DNA from: Lentisphaerota bacterium
Lineage (GTDB): Bacteria; Verrucomicrobiota; Lentisphaeria; Victivallales; Victivallaceae
NCBI GenBank assembly: GCA_015061865.1
Contig: SUVU01000004.1
Location: 1 to 42,699, forward strand
Length of the DNA stretch: 42,699 bases
Reading direction: 5' to 3'
This document shows positions 10,001-18,259 of this stretch, one piece after another. The notes under the pieces are model-generated. The model did no database searches and had not been told where the DNA came from. It saw only the letters and a program-made list of their open reading frames with translations. A program made the translations under genes and the position numbers. The number at the start of each line of letters is the position of its first letter. Position 1 is the first letter of the stretch.

Positions 10001-11458
10001 TTCCGGAGCAGTGAAATCCACGCTGTTTTTATCTGCCGGCAGCTCGATCGTCTGAATGATCCGGTAATCGCTGTCCAGCAGCTGCAATTTGGCGGCGGCT
10101 CTGCCGGAGAGCCGGGAGAGGGTGTATTCACCGCGGGGGACGACATTGTTGATGCGGTTGCAGTAACTTGTCGCATCCAGTCCGGCAAAACCGACAGTGG
10201 AATTTTTGCCGAAAAAAGAGAATTTGACTTGAGTGATCCGGTGCCGCCATGCCGGGGCTTCCGCAACGGGAAACATGATGGTGTGCCATTTGCCGTCCGG
10301 AATGACCGAGTGACCGAGATAGCCGGAAAATGTGCGTTTGCCGTCGGTGGAACTGAAATCGCACCGCAAATAACCGCCTTCCGTGAAGCGGCATTTGAGT
10401 TCCAGAGCTTTGATCTCCTGCGCCTGCCAGTTGAGATTACGGCAGACTATCCCGCCGGTGGGGGCGGTGGTGAATTCGATATGCGGCACGGTGTCACTCT
10501 GATTGCCGGCAACGCCGTGCAGTTCCCAGTTTGACCGCAGCTGCCTGCCGTCAAAATGGCGGGCGGAAACCTGTGACGCCGCTTCCAGCTGACGCATTTC
10601 GTCAGCGGTGATCTCTTTGACGGTGAATGAGGTCAGTTTGACCGCCCCTTTGCCTTTGAGGATGAAGTGGGGACGCACGAGTTTTTCATCACCTTTGGCA
10701 GTGTAGGTGAATTGCAATGTTTCCGGGGCATTGAGTTCGTTGCGTTTGGCATGGACTGTCGGGAACGGACGGCGGGCGGCACCGGGCATTTGCACCATGA
10801 TACTGCCCTGTACTTTACCGGAAAGCGGGGTGAAGGTCGCTGAAATCAGGTAATGTCTGCCCGGAACCGTCGGGAAATCGGAGGGATTGGCAAGGAATGC
10901 GATATAGCCGTCATGATTGGTTTTAGTTACCGTGACGGTATCGCCGTCCTGCTGCAGTGAACCTCCGGCACCGTGGGCTTTGGCGAGGCGCCAGAGATAT
11001 TGACGGCTTGCCAGCAAATTGTCGGAGGGGGTGATCTCACGGAACGTGATGCTTTTGATGACCGTACTTGCATGCCGGGTGGTCAACTGCAAATGGATGC
11101 GGACTTTGCGCTCATCCGGGCGGGCGGTGAAATCGAGTTCCAGCAAGTTTCCGGATTTTTCCACCATCGGATACGGCGTGCGTTTGCTGCCGGGCATGGA
11201 GAGCATCAGTTTCAGGGGACATTCACCGGCAAATCTGACTGCGATCCGGTAAGTTTTGCCCGGAGTTACGGGCAGTTCTCTGCCGGGGTTGTAGAAAAAA
11301 CACGCTTTGGTGCCGCCGGGATGGACAAATTCAACTCCTCCGGACGTTTTCCGGGTCGAACCATTCAGTGTCCGCCAGATCGGCTGCCGGAGCAATTCGG
11401 CACCGGAAACCGTGAAAAGCGTCATTGCGGCAAAGAGAAGCGGAACCAAAAATTTCAT
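7028..11458 (-). CDS. Large secreted multidomain glycosidase with GH42-like catalytic core
   Basis: A 1476-aa protein with a clear signal peptide (MKFLVPLLFAAMTLFTVSGA). Two successive domains of about 130 residues (about 22-145 and 150-290) look duplicated: each has a PGKTYRI or PGRHYLI strand and ends in a KSITFREITP or TSFTVKEITA strand. They are likely carbohydrate-binding. A jelly-roll with WRGKWIWCQ near 514 and AFELFVNGKSAG resembles the N-terminal domain of GH78 rhamnosidases. The TIM barrel runs from about 818; candidate acid/base Glu is in SEGWNSEW near 931 and candidate nucleophile in VIIEQDSRFF near 1117. From about 1200 a flavodoxin-like domain resembles the GH42 trimerisation domain. 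It is the first gene of an operon with the GH106-like gene and diverges from an AraC regulator. I see no good -35 box on its own strand, which would fit activator dependence. The 1282-aa gene at 32126 is a paralogue. Substrate unknown. Confidence 0.75.
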   Translation of the reverse strand: MKFLVPLLFAAMTLFTVSGAELLRQPIWRTLNGSTRKTSGGVEFVHPGGTKACFFYNPGRELPVTPGKTYRIAVRFAGECPLKLMLSMPGSKRTPYPMVEKSGNLLELDFTARPDERKVRIHLQLTTRHASTVIKSITFREITPSDNLLASRQYLWRLAKAHGAGGSLQQDGDTVTVTKTNHDGYIAFLANPSDFPTVPGRHYLISATFTPLSGKVQGSIMVQMPGAARRPFPTVHAKRNELNAPETLQFTYTAKGDEKLVRPHFILKGKGAVKLTSFTVKEITADEMRQLEAASQVSARHFDGRQLRSNWELHGVAGNQSDTVPHIEFTTAPTGGIVCRNLNWQAQEIKALELKCRFTEGGYLRCDFSSTDGKRTFSGYLGHSVIPDGKWHTIMFPVAEAPAWRHRITQVKFSFFGKNSTVGFAGLDATSYCNRINNVVPRGEYTLSRLSGRAAAKLQLLDSDYRIIQTIELPADKNSVDFTAPEMTMAVRPVPAAAPLLVTLNKLPKLDLPAAFWRGKWIWCQNGFGPDAANVWFEKKFTLNSTPQEAAIVLTGDDAFELFVNGKSAGTGNNWQQPGKFDLTGLLHAGENRITVKVYNAQAWGALIGELYCKIDGKSHYIFTDGSWKYHIGGDTMPPQFPSPAFVLGAPPLAPWGTRAYYRYVGPVSKITIQSHSTPGEFDLTTDSVPEIDTDKLTVTLQTPDGKSRDLTALVTPSTGKWRPGKIINVKYRLSNDRHAGKLFIKEEFLHVTGNAAINSLSEKSVASPPLATVKVIDSGTRPQISINGKSYAPFIHYLAAGYSDFPASRWYQIRNGKLGGHKIMRISSSFEQFWLDKNTFDFTRIDALFDVLQMYAPDTKVILQIRCHMPLWWLAENPGNEVVYFGNAPRHRQKDRQSLASQKWLTDASEILRQILRHLKNSPYADRIIGIAISEGWNSEWFQSYQDDNNRVAMSGYAPADYERFRAYLRKKYVTDAALQQAWRQPQVTIDTAPMPTWQQIYSSQAGCMLDPAGEMQLIDWYINRNETIGNALETFCQVVKEESSGKWLAGAYYGYFLAFSNIFNRLQTVGHLAIEKIARTPHVDFVTAPSFYTWRFPGQGDAIMQLAESFTAHGKLVIIEQDSRFFSETSAYEIRNGMASTPETSVGVVERAFALAFTRGVGTHWYDLYDNSFREKIILEHIRRGITAYESLPPVAGTTPVEICIVADTRSAMYCKHNAGDGLAAASVGEMRRRFNEVAAPFRTVLLQDLLDKDVIPAHKFYIITNLIMLDDTARKALLDRFAQEKATVLWLYGAGLSTPTAGPDVKNMENLLGITFQRSDRPDQPILNWELNGKHGTAKNFNRTFPWFYPASGFDRLLGSTPDGKAALVTFKRNGVTHIFSTLMNLPPDLIRELARNAGVHLYGDGSDPVFIGNDIVAIHGKTGGRKNLLLPPGLELIPLLGPEKSVKKSGEAFEVIPGRTYIFHVRKTVSWR

Positions 11459-11472
11459 TTTTTTCTCCTGGG

Positions 11473-11501
11473 TTGAAACTGCTGAATTTGTGTCATATTA
11501 T
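11473..11501 (+). promoter_or_regulatory. Promoter for the AraC-family regulator
   Basis: TTGAAA, 17 nt, TATTAT, pointing towards the regulator. The predicted leader is about 150 nt, with AT-rich tracts that may hold regulator sites. No comparable promoter is visible on the opposite strand for the divergent glycosidase operon. Confidence 0.55.
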
Positions 11502-11661
11502 TACTATAATCACCCATGCCGTTTTTTTCTTGTACGAAAAGCAAAAAAAATAGCACAAAACGGTAAAAAAGCGGTGATTTTTTCGGATTTGCTCTTGCAT
11601 TAACGGCATAACCGGGTTAATTTACGCAGGTGTCAGAAACATCAGCGGCAATCGTGTAAAA

Positions 11662-12576
11662 ATGTTGAAAAAAAATATTACAGAATCCGGGATCGTCGAT
11701 CTTTATCCGCATAATATCCGTGCAGTCGGCAGAGCGCAGATCGGAGTTTCCCGGAAAACTTATTCGGTCACCAGGGAAAAGTGGCACCGGCACAACGGAT
11801 TTTACGAAATCGTGATCTGTTGCGGCGGCAGTGCGTATTGTGAAGATGTTTCCGGCAGTTTTATGCTCCGTCCGGGCAATGTCCTGTTTTTCAACGAGGG
11901 GGCGGTTCACCGCTATACCGGGATCAGATCTTTCCGGTACTATAATTTACTTTTCGGGCCGGAATTATTCGGCAGTGTTTCCGGAGTGTTTTCATTTCTG
12001 CCGCATTTAAAAGAGATGTTTTTAAGCGGCAAAGACAGCTGTGTGGTGCGGAAACTTCTGGAAGAAAACGACTTGTCGGCGCTGGTTGCGATACTGGAAA
12101 CCATGCGTTCAGAGCAGTTGTCCCGGCGGGACGGCTGGGAGGATGCCATGTTTGCCGAGTGCAGCCGGGCGCTGATATTTCTGATGCGGCACTGTCTGGA
12201 CGAGGGGCGCAGTGCCACCGGAGCATTTCAAATCGGCAAAGCGGTGCGGTTGATGGAAAATTCTGCCGGGTGCGGGATGACGGTGCGGCAGGTTGCGGCG
12301 GCGGTCAAAATGTCCGAGAGCAGTTTCCGTCACCGTTTTCTGGCGATGGTGGGGATTTCGCCGATGGAATTTCTGATCCGGCAGCGGCTGCACCATGCGG
12401 TGATGGCGCTGGCGGCAAATATGTCGATCAGCGAAACTGCGGAACACAGCGGCTTCAAAGATGTGAACTACTTTTGCCGGCAGTTCCGCAGCCGTTTTGA
12501 TATGACCCCGCTGACCTGCCGGAGAAAAATACAGTCCGGGGAGATCGACCCGTCGGAAATGCTGGATTTTGATTGA
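11662..12576 (+). CDS. AraC-family transcriptional regulator with cupin sensor domain
   Basis: A 304-aa cytoplasmic regulator. The N-terminal cupin-like sensor (about 15-110) includes REKWHRHNGFYEIVICCGG and LRPGNVLFFNEGAVHRY, the arrangement by which AraC proteins bind sugars. The C-terminal double helix-turn-helix (about 195-295) contains MTVRQVAAAVKMSESSFRHR and ISETAEHSGFKDVNYFCRQF. It is transcribed away from the large secreted glycosidase gene and most likely activates that operon in response to a sugar; this is inferred from position. The ATG at 11662 has no strong Shine-Dalgarno sequence, so expression may be low or the start may differ. The gap to the FNT gene is short (30 nt to its ATG), so read-through is possible. 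Confidence 0.88.
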   Translation: MLKKNITESGIVDLYPHNIRAVGRAQIGVSRKTYSVTREKWHRHNGFYEIVICCGGSAYCEDVSGSFMLRPGNVLFFNEGAVHRYTGIRSFRYYNLLFGPELFGSVSGVFSFLPHLKEMFLSGKDSCVVRKLLEENDLSALVAILETMRSEQLSRRDGWEDAMFAECSRALIFLMRHCLDEGRSATGAFQIGKAVRLMENSAGCGMTVRQVAAAVKMSESSFRHRFLAMVGISPMEFLIRQRLHHAVMALAANMSISETAEHSGFKDVNYFCRQFRSRFDMTPLTCRRKIQSGEIDPSEMLDFD

Positions 12577-12606
12577 AATTAAGATAAAAATTTGGAGGGT
12601 GTGGAA

Positions 12607-13248
12607 ATGAGTTGGAGCAAAGCAGGAAAATTCTTTTTGAACGCATTTTTTGCCGGATTGTTTATCGGCGTGGCAGGGACGGTTTACCTGTCAGTCAAAA
12701 ATCCGGTCGCCGGAGCCGTGCTTTTCAGTTTCGGTCTGTTGGGGATACTGGCGTTCAATTTCAAACTTTACACCGGTGCCGTCGGGTATCTGGCGGTGCA
12801 GGGGCGCAATGTGCCGCATTATTTGCTGGAACTGCTGTTGATCTGGCTTGGCAATCTGGCGGGATGTTTTCTGGTCGGTACGGCAATGCGCCACACCCGC
12901 TGTTTCGCCGGGATCGCCGAAAAAGTTTCAGCTGTAAGTGCCGCCAAATTGGCTGATTCTCCGCAAAGTATTCTGGTGCTGGCGTTTTTCTGCGGAGTGC
13001 TGATGTTTACCGGGGTGGATCTTTTCCGCCGGGAAAATCTGCCGCCGGTGGTGCGGACGGTGATGGTTTTTCTCTGTGTTACCGTCTTTATTCTGTGCGG
13101 TTTTGAACACTGCATCGCCAATATGTATTACTTCTCGGCAGCTGCAGTCTGGAGTGTGGATACGCTGCTGACGGTACTGCTTATGACTCTGGGGAATTCG
13201 CTTGGCGGAATGCTTTTGCCCGCATGTGAAAAAATCCGCCGGTTGTGA
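12607..13248 (+). CDS. Formate/nitrite transporter (FNT) family channel
   Basis: A 213-aa integral membrane protein with about six hydrophobic segments, belonging to the FNT family (FocA/NirC). This family moves formate, nitrite or related monovalent anions across the inner membrane. Supporting motifs are FNFKLYTGAVGYLA in the first half and FGFEHCIANMYYF near residue 163, the family signature, then LGNSLGG. At 213 residues it is shorter than the usual 250-280. The ORF-track start is a TTG that is part of the ribosome site TTGGAGGG; the correct start is the ATG at 12607. Formate export would suit an organism that ferments pyruvate, but ligand choice cannot be read from sequence. A hairpin terminator lies just after the stop. 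Confidence 0.85.
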   Translation: MSWSKAGKFFLNAFFAGLFIGVAGTVYLSVKNPVAGAVLFSFGLLGILAFNFKLYTGAVGYLAVQGRNVPHYLLELLLIWLGNLAGCFLVGTAMRHTRCFAGIAEKVSAVSAAKLADSPQSILVLAFFCGVLMFTGVDLFRRENLPPVVRTVMVFLCVTVFILCGFEHCIANMYYFSAAAVWSVDTLLTVLLMTLGNSLGGMLLPACEKIRRL

Positions 13249-13254
13249 ACGGCA

Positions 13255-13278
13255 AAAAACGGTTTCAGCGCCGTTTTT
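13255..13278 (+). terminator. Terminator after FNT gene
   Basis: AAAAACGG, an 8-nt loop, then CCGTTTTT, ending in a T run, 6 nt after the FNT stop and just before the ftsK promoter. Confidence 0.65.
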
Positions 13279-13282
13279 GTTC

Positions 13283-13311
13283 TTGAATTTTACTGTTGAC
13301 AGTGGTATATT
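13283..13311 (+). promoter_or_regulatory. Promoter of ftsK
   Basis: TTGAAT, 17 nt, TATATT, about 32 nt upstream of the ftsK start. A TTGACA inside the spacer is too close to the -10 box to serve it. Confidence 0.65.
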
Positions 13312-13342
13312 ACCGGAAAATATCAATGTTACTTCGGAGGAT

Positions 13343-15886
13343 ATGATTTTGATTCGTAAAACCGATCGCAAAGTTGTTGAAAAAGAGTCTGGACACCACT
13401 CGGTGCGGGCGTATCATGTGCTGTTTTTTATCGGCGCTCTGCTCGCATTGCTGGCGGTGATCTCTTTTTCGCCCCGCGATTTGAGTATTTTGCGCGGCGG
13501 GGTGGATGCCTCGGTGGATAACTGGATCGGTAAATCCGGCGCATATTTTTCTGTTTTTGTGTTGTTGGGTTTCGGTTTTGCCGGTTATGTCGGGGTGCTG
13601 ATATATCTGTTGCGTTCGTTGCGTTTGATGCTGCCCGGAGCAGGAGAAAGCAAAGTATTTTTCTGCGGTTCGACTCTGGTGATCCTGGGATCAATGCTTT
13701 TGTTTGCGCTCTCACCGCAGGTTTTTGCCGGAATTGCAGAAAATTTAGGTTTGGGCAGCGAAAAAGTTCCGGAATTATCCATCACCGGCGGTTTGATCGG
13801 GCAGGTGCTTGCCGCTCCGGAAGTAAAAAGTCTGGAGTTGCAGGCGGGATTTATGCGCAATCTGATCGGGCAAATCGGGACATTGGTCGTCGGCTGGATC
13901 ATGGTTTGCGGCGGCGGAGCGATGCTCTACGCTTCCGACTGGCATGAATTGCTCTGCAAATTTATTTACGTCCCCGGCGAAAATGCCGCCCGCAATGCCA
14001 CCCGCAAACTGCGGGAATATGCCGAAGAAAGGGCTTCCGAAAGAGAGTATGCCGACGACGATGAGGAGGAATATCCGGAAGTTGAGGAAGTTGAGGACGA
14101 TGAGGAACCGGAAGCAGAACCCGAACTTCCCATCCGGAAACCCGCTGTTGCCGCCGCCGCCGGCAAAACTTCCCGTTTGGCTCAATTACTGCAGCTGCAG
14201 CAGGAGCAGGATGAAATGCCGGAATCCGCTGAGGCTGCTGCCCCGGAATCTTCCGTGCCGGCGGTTGCGCAGACGGCTCCGGCGGCTGTTCCGGCAGCAG
14301 CACCGTCAATTCCAAGAGAACTTCCCGCCGTCGGGCAAAAAGTTGTCCGTGAGGGCGAAAAACTGCATGGAGAATACGGAGAATATGTCGTGCCGCCTAT
14401 TACGATGCTGGCCGAGGGAACCAATGTCATCGGAGAAAATACCGAGGCGGTCGAACGGGCGCAGGCGATCATTCAGCGGACACTGGAGGAATTCGGCGTC
14501 GAAGGACACGTTTCCGGTTACGTTTCCGGTCCCCGGGTCACCCGTTACGAAATCACTCTCGCTCCGGGCGTCAGCGTGAAAAAAGTCGAGCAGATCCAGG
14601 AAAATATCAAAATGGCTCTGGCTGCCACCACTTTGCGGGTGCTTGCCCCGATCCCCGGCCGCCCGGTGGTCGGCATTGAGGTCGCCAACAGCAAACCGGA
14701 AGCGGTATTCATGCGTTCGGTGATGCAGAGCGAAGCGTGGAAAACCAGCAAAGCGGAGATCCCGCTGGCGCTGGGTAAAGATGTTTCCGGCAAACCGGTG
14801 ATCCTTGACCTTGCCAAAGCTCCGCACATGCTGGTTGCAGGTGCTACCGGTACCGGTAAAAGTGTTTGCTCCAACTCGCTGATAATCAGTTTGTTGTTGA
14901 AATTCGGCCCGGATGAGCTGCGGTTGATCATGGTTGACCCGAAAATCGTGGAATTTGACGCTTATAAAACTCTGCCGCATTTGTTGACGCCGATCATCAA
15001 TGATTCGGCAAAAGTGCCGATCGCATTGCGCTGGGCGGCAAATGAAATGGATAACCGTTACCGGATTCTGGCACAGGCCGGCGTGAAAAAACTTTCTGAA
15101 TACAACGCTCAGGCGGATGTCAACGTGACTATGACCGATAAAGACGGCAAAACTCTGCCGGCGAAAATGCCGCTGCTGGTAATTATCGTCGATGAGCTGG
15201 CTGACCTGATGATGACTGAAGCGAAAAAAGATGTGGAAACCAATATCACCCGCATCGCCCAGAAAGGCCGTGCCGCCGGTATTCACATCATCGTCGCCAC
15301 TCAGCGGCCGTCAACCAATATCATTACCGGTGTTATCAAAGCCAATTTGCCCACCCGCCTCTGCTTCCAGGTGCGGGCGCTGGTGGACAGCCGGGTCGTG
15401 CTGGATACTCCCGGCGCGGAAAAACTGCTTGGCACCGGAGACATGCTGTTTATGTCCAGTGCCAGCATGAATATCGAACGTGTGCAGGGCGCATGGGTCA
15501 AAGATGATGACATCAAAAAAATCGTCCAATTCATCTCTGAACAGGCGCCGCAGCGTTTCAACGATCAGGTGCTTGCTGAAGCCGACGATGTCGATGCTGA
15601 TGTCGATGAAGATCTGCCGATCGACGCTGAAGACCGTGCTGACATTGCGCCGCTGGTCAATAAATACATGCGTCCGGGGGATGATGATACCATGCGCCGG
15701 GCATTGGAAGTGGTGATACTTGACCGTAAAGCCAGTACCAGTTATATTCAGCGGCGGCTGAAAATCGGTTACAACCGTGCCGCCGAATTGATCGATCAGA
15801 TGGAGGAACGCGGTATTGTCGGCCCGCCGTCCGGCAGTGGCAACAAGCGTGATATTCTGGTCTTTGACGGAATTGATATTGGATGA
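13343..15886 (+). CDS. ftsK: DNA translocase FtsK
   Basis: This ATP-driven, septum-located DNA pump clears and aligns chromosome termini at cell division. About 847 residues: four N-terminal membrane segments (to about residue 210), a very acidic linker (ADDDEEEYPEVEEVEDDEEP) and an Ala/Pro-rich stretch. The RecA-like motor follows, with PRVTRYE, Walker A GATGTGKS near 500 and Walker B LLVIIVDELADLMM. The C-terminal winged-helix gamma domain (SYIQRRLKIGYNRAAELIDQ) senses directional DNA motifs. The ORF-track start at 13202 overlaps the FNT gene and lacks a ribosome site. GGAGG at 13336-13340 is followed by ATG at 13343 (2-nt spacing) and an in-frame TTG at 13349 (8-nt spacing). The TTG has the better spacing, so the true start could be two codons later. 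A RodZ-like gene follows after 17 nt or so. Confidence 0.95.
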   Translation: MILIRKTDRKVVEKESGHHSVRAYHVLFFIGALLALLAVISFSPRDLSILRGGVDASVDNWIGKSGAYFSVFVLLGFGFAGYVGVLIYLLRSLRLMLPGAGESKVFFCGSTLVILGSMLLFALSPQVFAGIAENLGLGSEKVPELSITGGLIGQVLAAPEVKSLELQAGFMRNLIGQIGTLVVGWIMVCGGGAMLYASDWHELLCKFIYVPGENAARNATRKLREYAEERASEREYADDDEEEYPEVEEVEDDEEPEAEPELPIRKPAVAAAAGKTSRLAQLLQLQQEQDEMPESAEAAAPESSVPAVAQTAPAAVPAAAPSIPRELPAVGQKVVREGEKLHGEYGEYVVPPITMLAEGTNVIGENTEAVERAQAIIQRTLEEFGVEGHVSGYVSGPRVTRYEITLAPGVSVKKVEQIQENIKMALAATTLRVLAPIPGRPVVGIEVANSKPEAVFMRSVMQSEAWKTSKAEIPLALGKDVSGKPVILDLAKAPHMLVAGATGTGKSVCSNSLIISLLLKFGPDELRLIMVDPKIVEFDAYKTLPHLLTPIINDSAKVPIALRWAANEMDNRYRILAQAGVKKLSEYNAQADVNVTMTDKDGKTLPAKMPLLVIIVDELADLMMTEAKKDVETNITRIAQKGRAAGIHIIVATQRPSTNIITGVIKANLPTRLCFQVRALVDSRVVLDTPGAEKLLGTGDMLFMSSASMNIERVQGAWVKDDDIKKIVQFISEQAPQRFNDQVLAEADDVDADVDEDLPIDAEDRADIAPLVNKYMRPGDDDTMRRALEVVILDRKASTSYIQRRLKIGYNRAAELIDQMEERGIVGPPSGSGNKRDILVFDGIDIG

Positions 15887-15909
15887 TGAAATAACAGGAG
15901 AATATGATT

Positions 15910-16671
15910 ATGCTTGATTTCGGGAGCAGAATGTCGCAGAAAGACGAGCGCATGGACGATGATCTTTTTTCGACGGTGTCCGATGAAACAGTTCAGAATG
16001 AACCGCCGGAACCAATTGAAGTGGAAACTTTACCGTCAAATGGGGCTGTTGACGATATTTTTTCAGAACCCGCCGCCGTGGTTGAGGAAAAATCCATTGA
16101 ACCGCCGGAAATCGAAGCAGAGCCTAAAGCTCCGGTGCGTTTTTCGTTTCTCCGCAAGTCCAAAAATCATGACGACGAATTTGAAAAACTTGACACCTGC
16201 AAAATTTTGAAAAGCGCCCGTCTGGAAAGCGGTTTGAGTTTGGAACAGGTCGAGTCGGTAACGCAGATCCGGGGCAAGTATCTGGAAGCTCTGGAAGCGG
16301 GAGATTTCGGCCATTTGCCCCAGCAGGTTTATGTGCTGGCGTATTTGCGCAAATTATGCCGGTTGTACGGGATCTCTGCCAAAGATGAGGAAATTCTGGT
16401 CGCTCCGTGGCGGCAGATCGTCAAAGAAGTGCCGGACAATCTGCCGGCTTCGGTGATTCCCGACGAAGACAGCGAAAACAGTAAAATCCTGCGCCGGTTG
16501 GAGTTCGGTCTGCTTGCCGGTGGAGCGATCGTGGTGATCGGGATCGTGGCATTTCTGGTGATCCTGGCGGTTTCTTTCTTCCGGGGAGGCACTACTCCGA
16601 CACCGAAATTTGACAATACCACGCTGTTGGAATTGCAGGAAAAACCGGTGTTGACGATCCCCGGCAAGTGA
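15910..16671 (+). CDS. RodZ-like membrane-anchored helix-turn-helix protein, short form
   Basis: A 253-aa protein with an acidic, disordered N-terminus (to about 90) and a RodZ-type HTH (about 95-165: ILKSARLESGLSLEQVESVT, GHLPQQVYVLAYLRKLCRLY). One transmembrane helix follows at about 198-222 and then only some 28 residues outside. RodZ links the MreB cytoskeleton to the elongation machinery; in typical RodZ the HTH is at the very N-terminus and a beta-rich DUF4115 domain lies outside. Here the HTH is displaced by the acidic extension and the outer domain is missing, so function may differ. I choose the ATG at 15910 (9 nt after AGGAG) over the ATG at 15904 (3 nt after it). Being just downstream of ftsK supports a role in cell shape or division. 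Confidence 0.75.
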   Translation: MLDFGSRMSQKDERMDDDLFSTVSDETVQNEPPEPIEVETLPSNGAVDDIFSEPAAVVEEKSIEPPEIEAEPKAPVRFSFLRKSKNHDDEFEKLDTCKILKSARLESGLSLEQVESVTQIRGKYLEALEAGDFGHLPQQVYVLAYLRKLCRLYGISAKDEEILVAPWRQIVKEVPDNLPASVIPDEDSENSKILRRLEFGLLAGGAIVVIGIVAFLVILAVSFFRGGTTPTPKFDNTTLLELQEKPVLTIPGK

Positions 16672-16733
16672 TCTGAAGCGCCAAACACTGAAATTTTTTA
16701 AAATCCGCTTGAAAAAACTCCTTTCAGGCATCA

Positions 16734-16739
16734 TATTAT
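16734..16739 (+). promoter_or_regulatory. -10 box of the tRNA-Arg promoter
   Basis: TATTAT lies about 17 nt upstream of the tRNA. The best -35 (TTGAAA at 16709-16714) is 19 nt away, a long spacer. Confidence 0.45.
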
Positions 16740-16755
16740 AAAACAGTCACAATAT

Positions 16756-16831
<76 letters not shown>

Positions 16832-16969
16832 TTTTTGTTGTAATTCATCGTTATTAGATGACTTATATATCTTGTGCTAAAATGCAATTTTTTCCACCAG
16901 TTGTGTCGGATGTTTTCGTTAATTTAAAAGAATAAAGTCCGGCAAAGCCGCAGATTGGAGCAGCGAAAA

Positions 16970-18259
16970 ATGAGAAATAATGAATCAAACTGTAAAAAAA
17001 GAAAAGTTTTATCGCTGTTTTCCGGAGGGGGGGGGTTGGATTTGGGTTTTGAGGGGGGCTTCGATGTAATAGAAGAAGCCGTCAATGGGAAAATACATCC
17101 AGAATGGTTTGAAAAAAAGAATAATGGCTGGGTGACTTTACCTGAAACTAATTTTGAAACCGTTTTTGCAAACGACATTGATGAAAATACAGCGAAGGCA
17201 TGGCATCGTTATTTTTCTAAAAAACGCAATGTTGATGGTGTGTTCTGTACTATGAGCATTGTCGATTTGGTCAAAAGAGAGTTGCAAGGGGAAAATATTT
17301 TACCTCAAAACGTTGATGTCGTTACCGGTGGATTTCCGTGTAATGACTTTAGTGTTGCAGGTAAGCGCAATGGTTTCGCAAGTCACCGTTTGCACGATGG
17401 AACATTAAGAACGACAGAAGCAACCGAAGAAAGTCGCGGGAAACTTTATATATGGATGAAACAGGTCGTTGAAATTGTCCAGCCTAAAGTATTTTATGCG
17501 GAAAATGTAAAAGGCTTGGTGTCTCTTGCTGATGTGAAGCAAATCATTGAAAATGACTTTAGAGAAATCTCGGGGGGATATGTAGTGGTCCCCGCCAGGG
17601 TTTTGTATGCTCCCAGTTTTGGAATTCCTCAAACTCGTGAACGAGTAATTTTCATAGGGTTTAAAAAATCTGCTTTGCTTCCTCAAGCCCTAGAGGCGTT
17701 GCAAAGAAATAATGTTCCTTTGGAATATGATCCATATCCAGTGCAAACTCATGGTGATTCCACTGATTTATTACCATATACGACAGTTGCGCAAGCATTG
17801 AAAGGGCTCTGTGAGCCTGCTGAATCTGACGATTTATCTCATAAAAAATATTCTTGTGCAAAATATATGGGAAGACATTGTCAGGGACAAAAAGAAGTTG
17901 ATTTGAATTCTCCCGGTCCTACCATAAGAGCTGAGCATCACGGAAATATTGAATTTCGACGTTTGTCACAAGAGCATGGTGGTGTTTTGTTGCAAGAATT
18001 AAATGCTGGATTACAGGAACGAAGATTGTCAGTCAGAGAATGTGCTAGAATTCAAACTTTTCCTGATGACTATGAGTTCGTTGTGAAAAATGCAAATCCC
18101 GATGCACTCGATTTGGGATTGAAACCTGCAGAAAAAGGTTATTTTATAAATTCAACGAGTGGTTACAGAATTATTGGTAATGCAGTTCCACCTCTTCTAG
18201 GTTATCACTTGGCAACAAGACTTGATGCTATTTGGCACAAACTTTTTGGAGAAGACTAA
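16970..18259 (+). CDS. DNA (cytosine-5) methyltransferase of a type II R-M system
   Basis: A 429-aa C5-cytosine methyltransferase, which protects host DNA from the partner endonuclease by methylating its site using S-adenosylmethionine. The conserved motifs are in order: motif I LSLFSGGGGLDLGF (residues 15-28), motif IV GGFPCNDFSVAG with the catalytic Cys near 123, motif VI ENVKGL near 177, motif VIII QTRERVIFIG near 220, and motif X RIIGNAVPP near 400. The target-recognition region lies between VIII and X. The ORF-track TTG start at 16955 overlaps the ribosome site TTGGAG; the ATG at 16970 is better, 9 nt after GGAG. Its stop overlaps the endonuclease start (TAATG). The AT-rich composition unlike neighbouring genes points to horizontal transfer. 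Recognition sequence unknown. Confidence 0.95.
   Translation: MRNNESNCKKRKVLSLFSGGGGLDLGFEGGFDVIEEAVNGKIHPEWFEKKNNGWVTLPETNFETVFANDIDENTAKAWHRYFSKKRNVDGVFCTMSIVDLVKRELQGENILPQNVDVVTGGFPCNDFSVAGKRNGFASHRLHDGTLRTTEATEESRGKLYIWMKQVVEIVQPKVFYAENVKGLVSLADVKQIIENDFREISGGYVVVPARVLYAPSFGIPQTRERVIFIGFKKSALLPQALEALQRNNVPLEYDPYPVQTHGDSTDLLPYTTVAQALKGLCEPAESDDLSHKKYSCAKYMGRHCQGQKEVDLNSPGPTIRAEHHGNIEFRRLSQEHGGVLLQELNAGLQERRLSVRECARIQTFPDDYEFVVKNANPDALDLGLKPAEKGYFINSTSGYRIIGNAVPPLLGYHLATRLDAIWHKLFGED

Noticed and set aside
12592-12606. TTG start proposed for the FNT gene
   Set aside because: The TTG is part of the TTGGAGGG ribosome site of the ATG at 12607. The methyltransferase TTG at 16955 is rejected in the same way.
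13289-13311. TTGACA as the -35 box of ftsK
   Set aside because: It lies only 4 nt from TATATT, far too close. TTGAAT at 13283 has the correct 17-nt spacing.
14306-15286. 326-codon minus-strand ORF opposite ftsK
   Set aside because: It mirrors the motor domain of FtsK and is rich in His, Phe and Arg as antisense frames of GC-rich genes are. No start signal. The ORFs at 26667-27554 (opposite ychF), 30315-31205 and 34592-35518 are rejected for the same reason.
16832-16969. Possible integrase or excisionase gene after tRNA-Arg
   Set aside because: The gap is only 138 nt, AT-rich, and holds no ORF; no integrase is found anywhere in the island.
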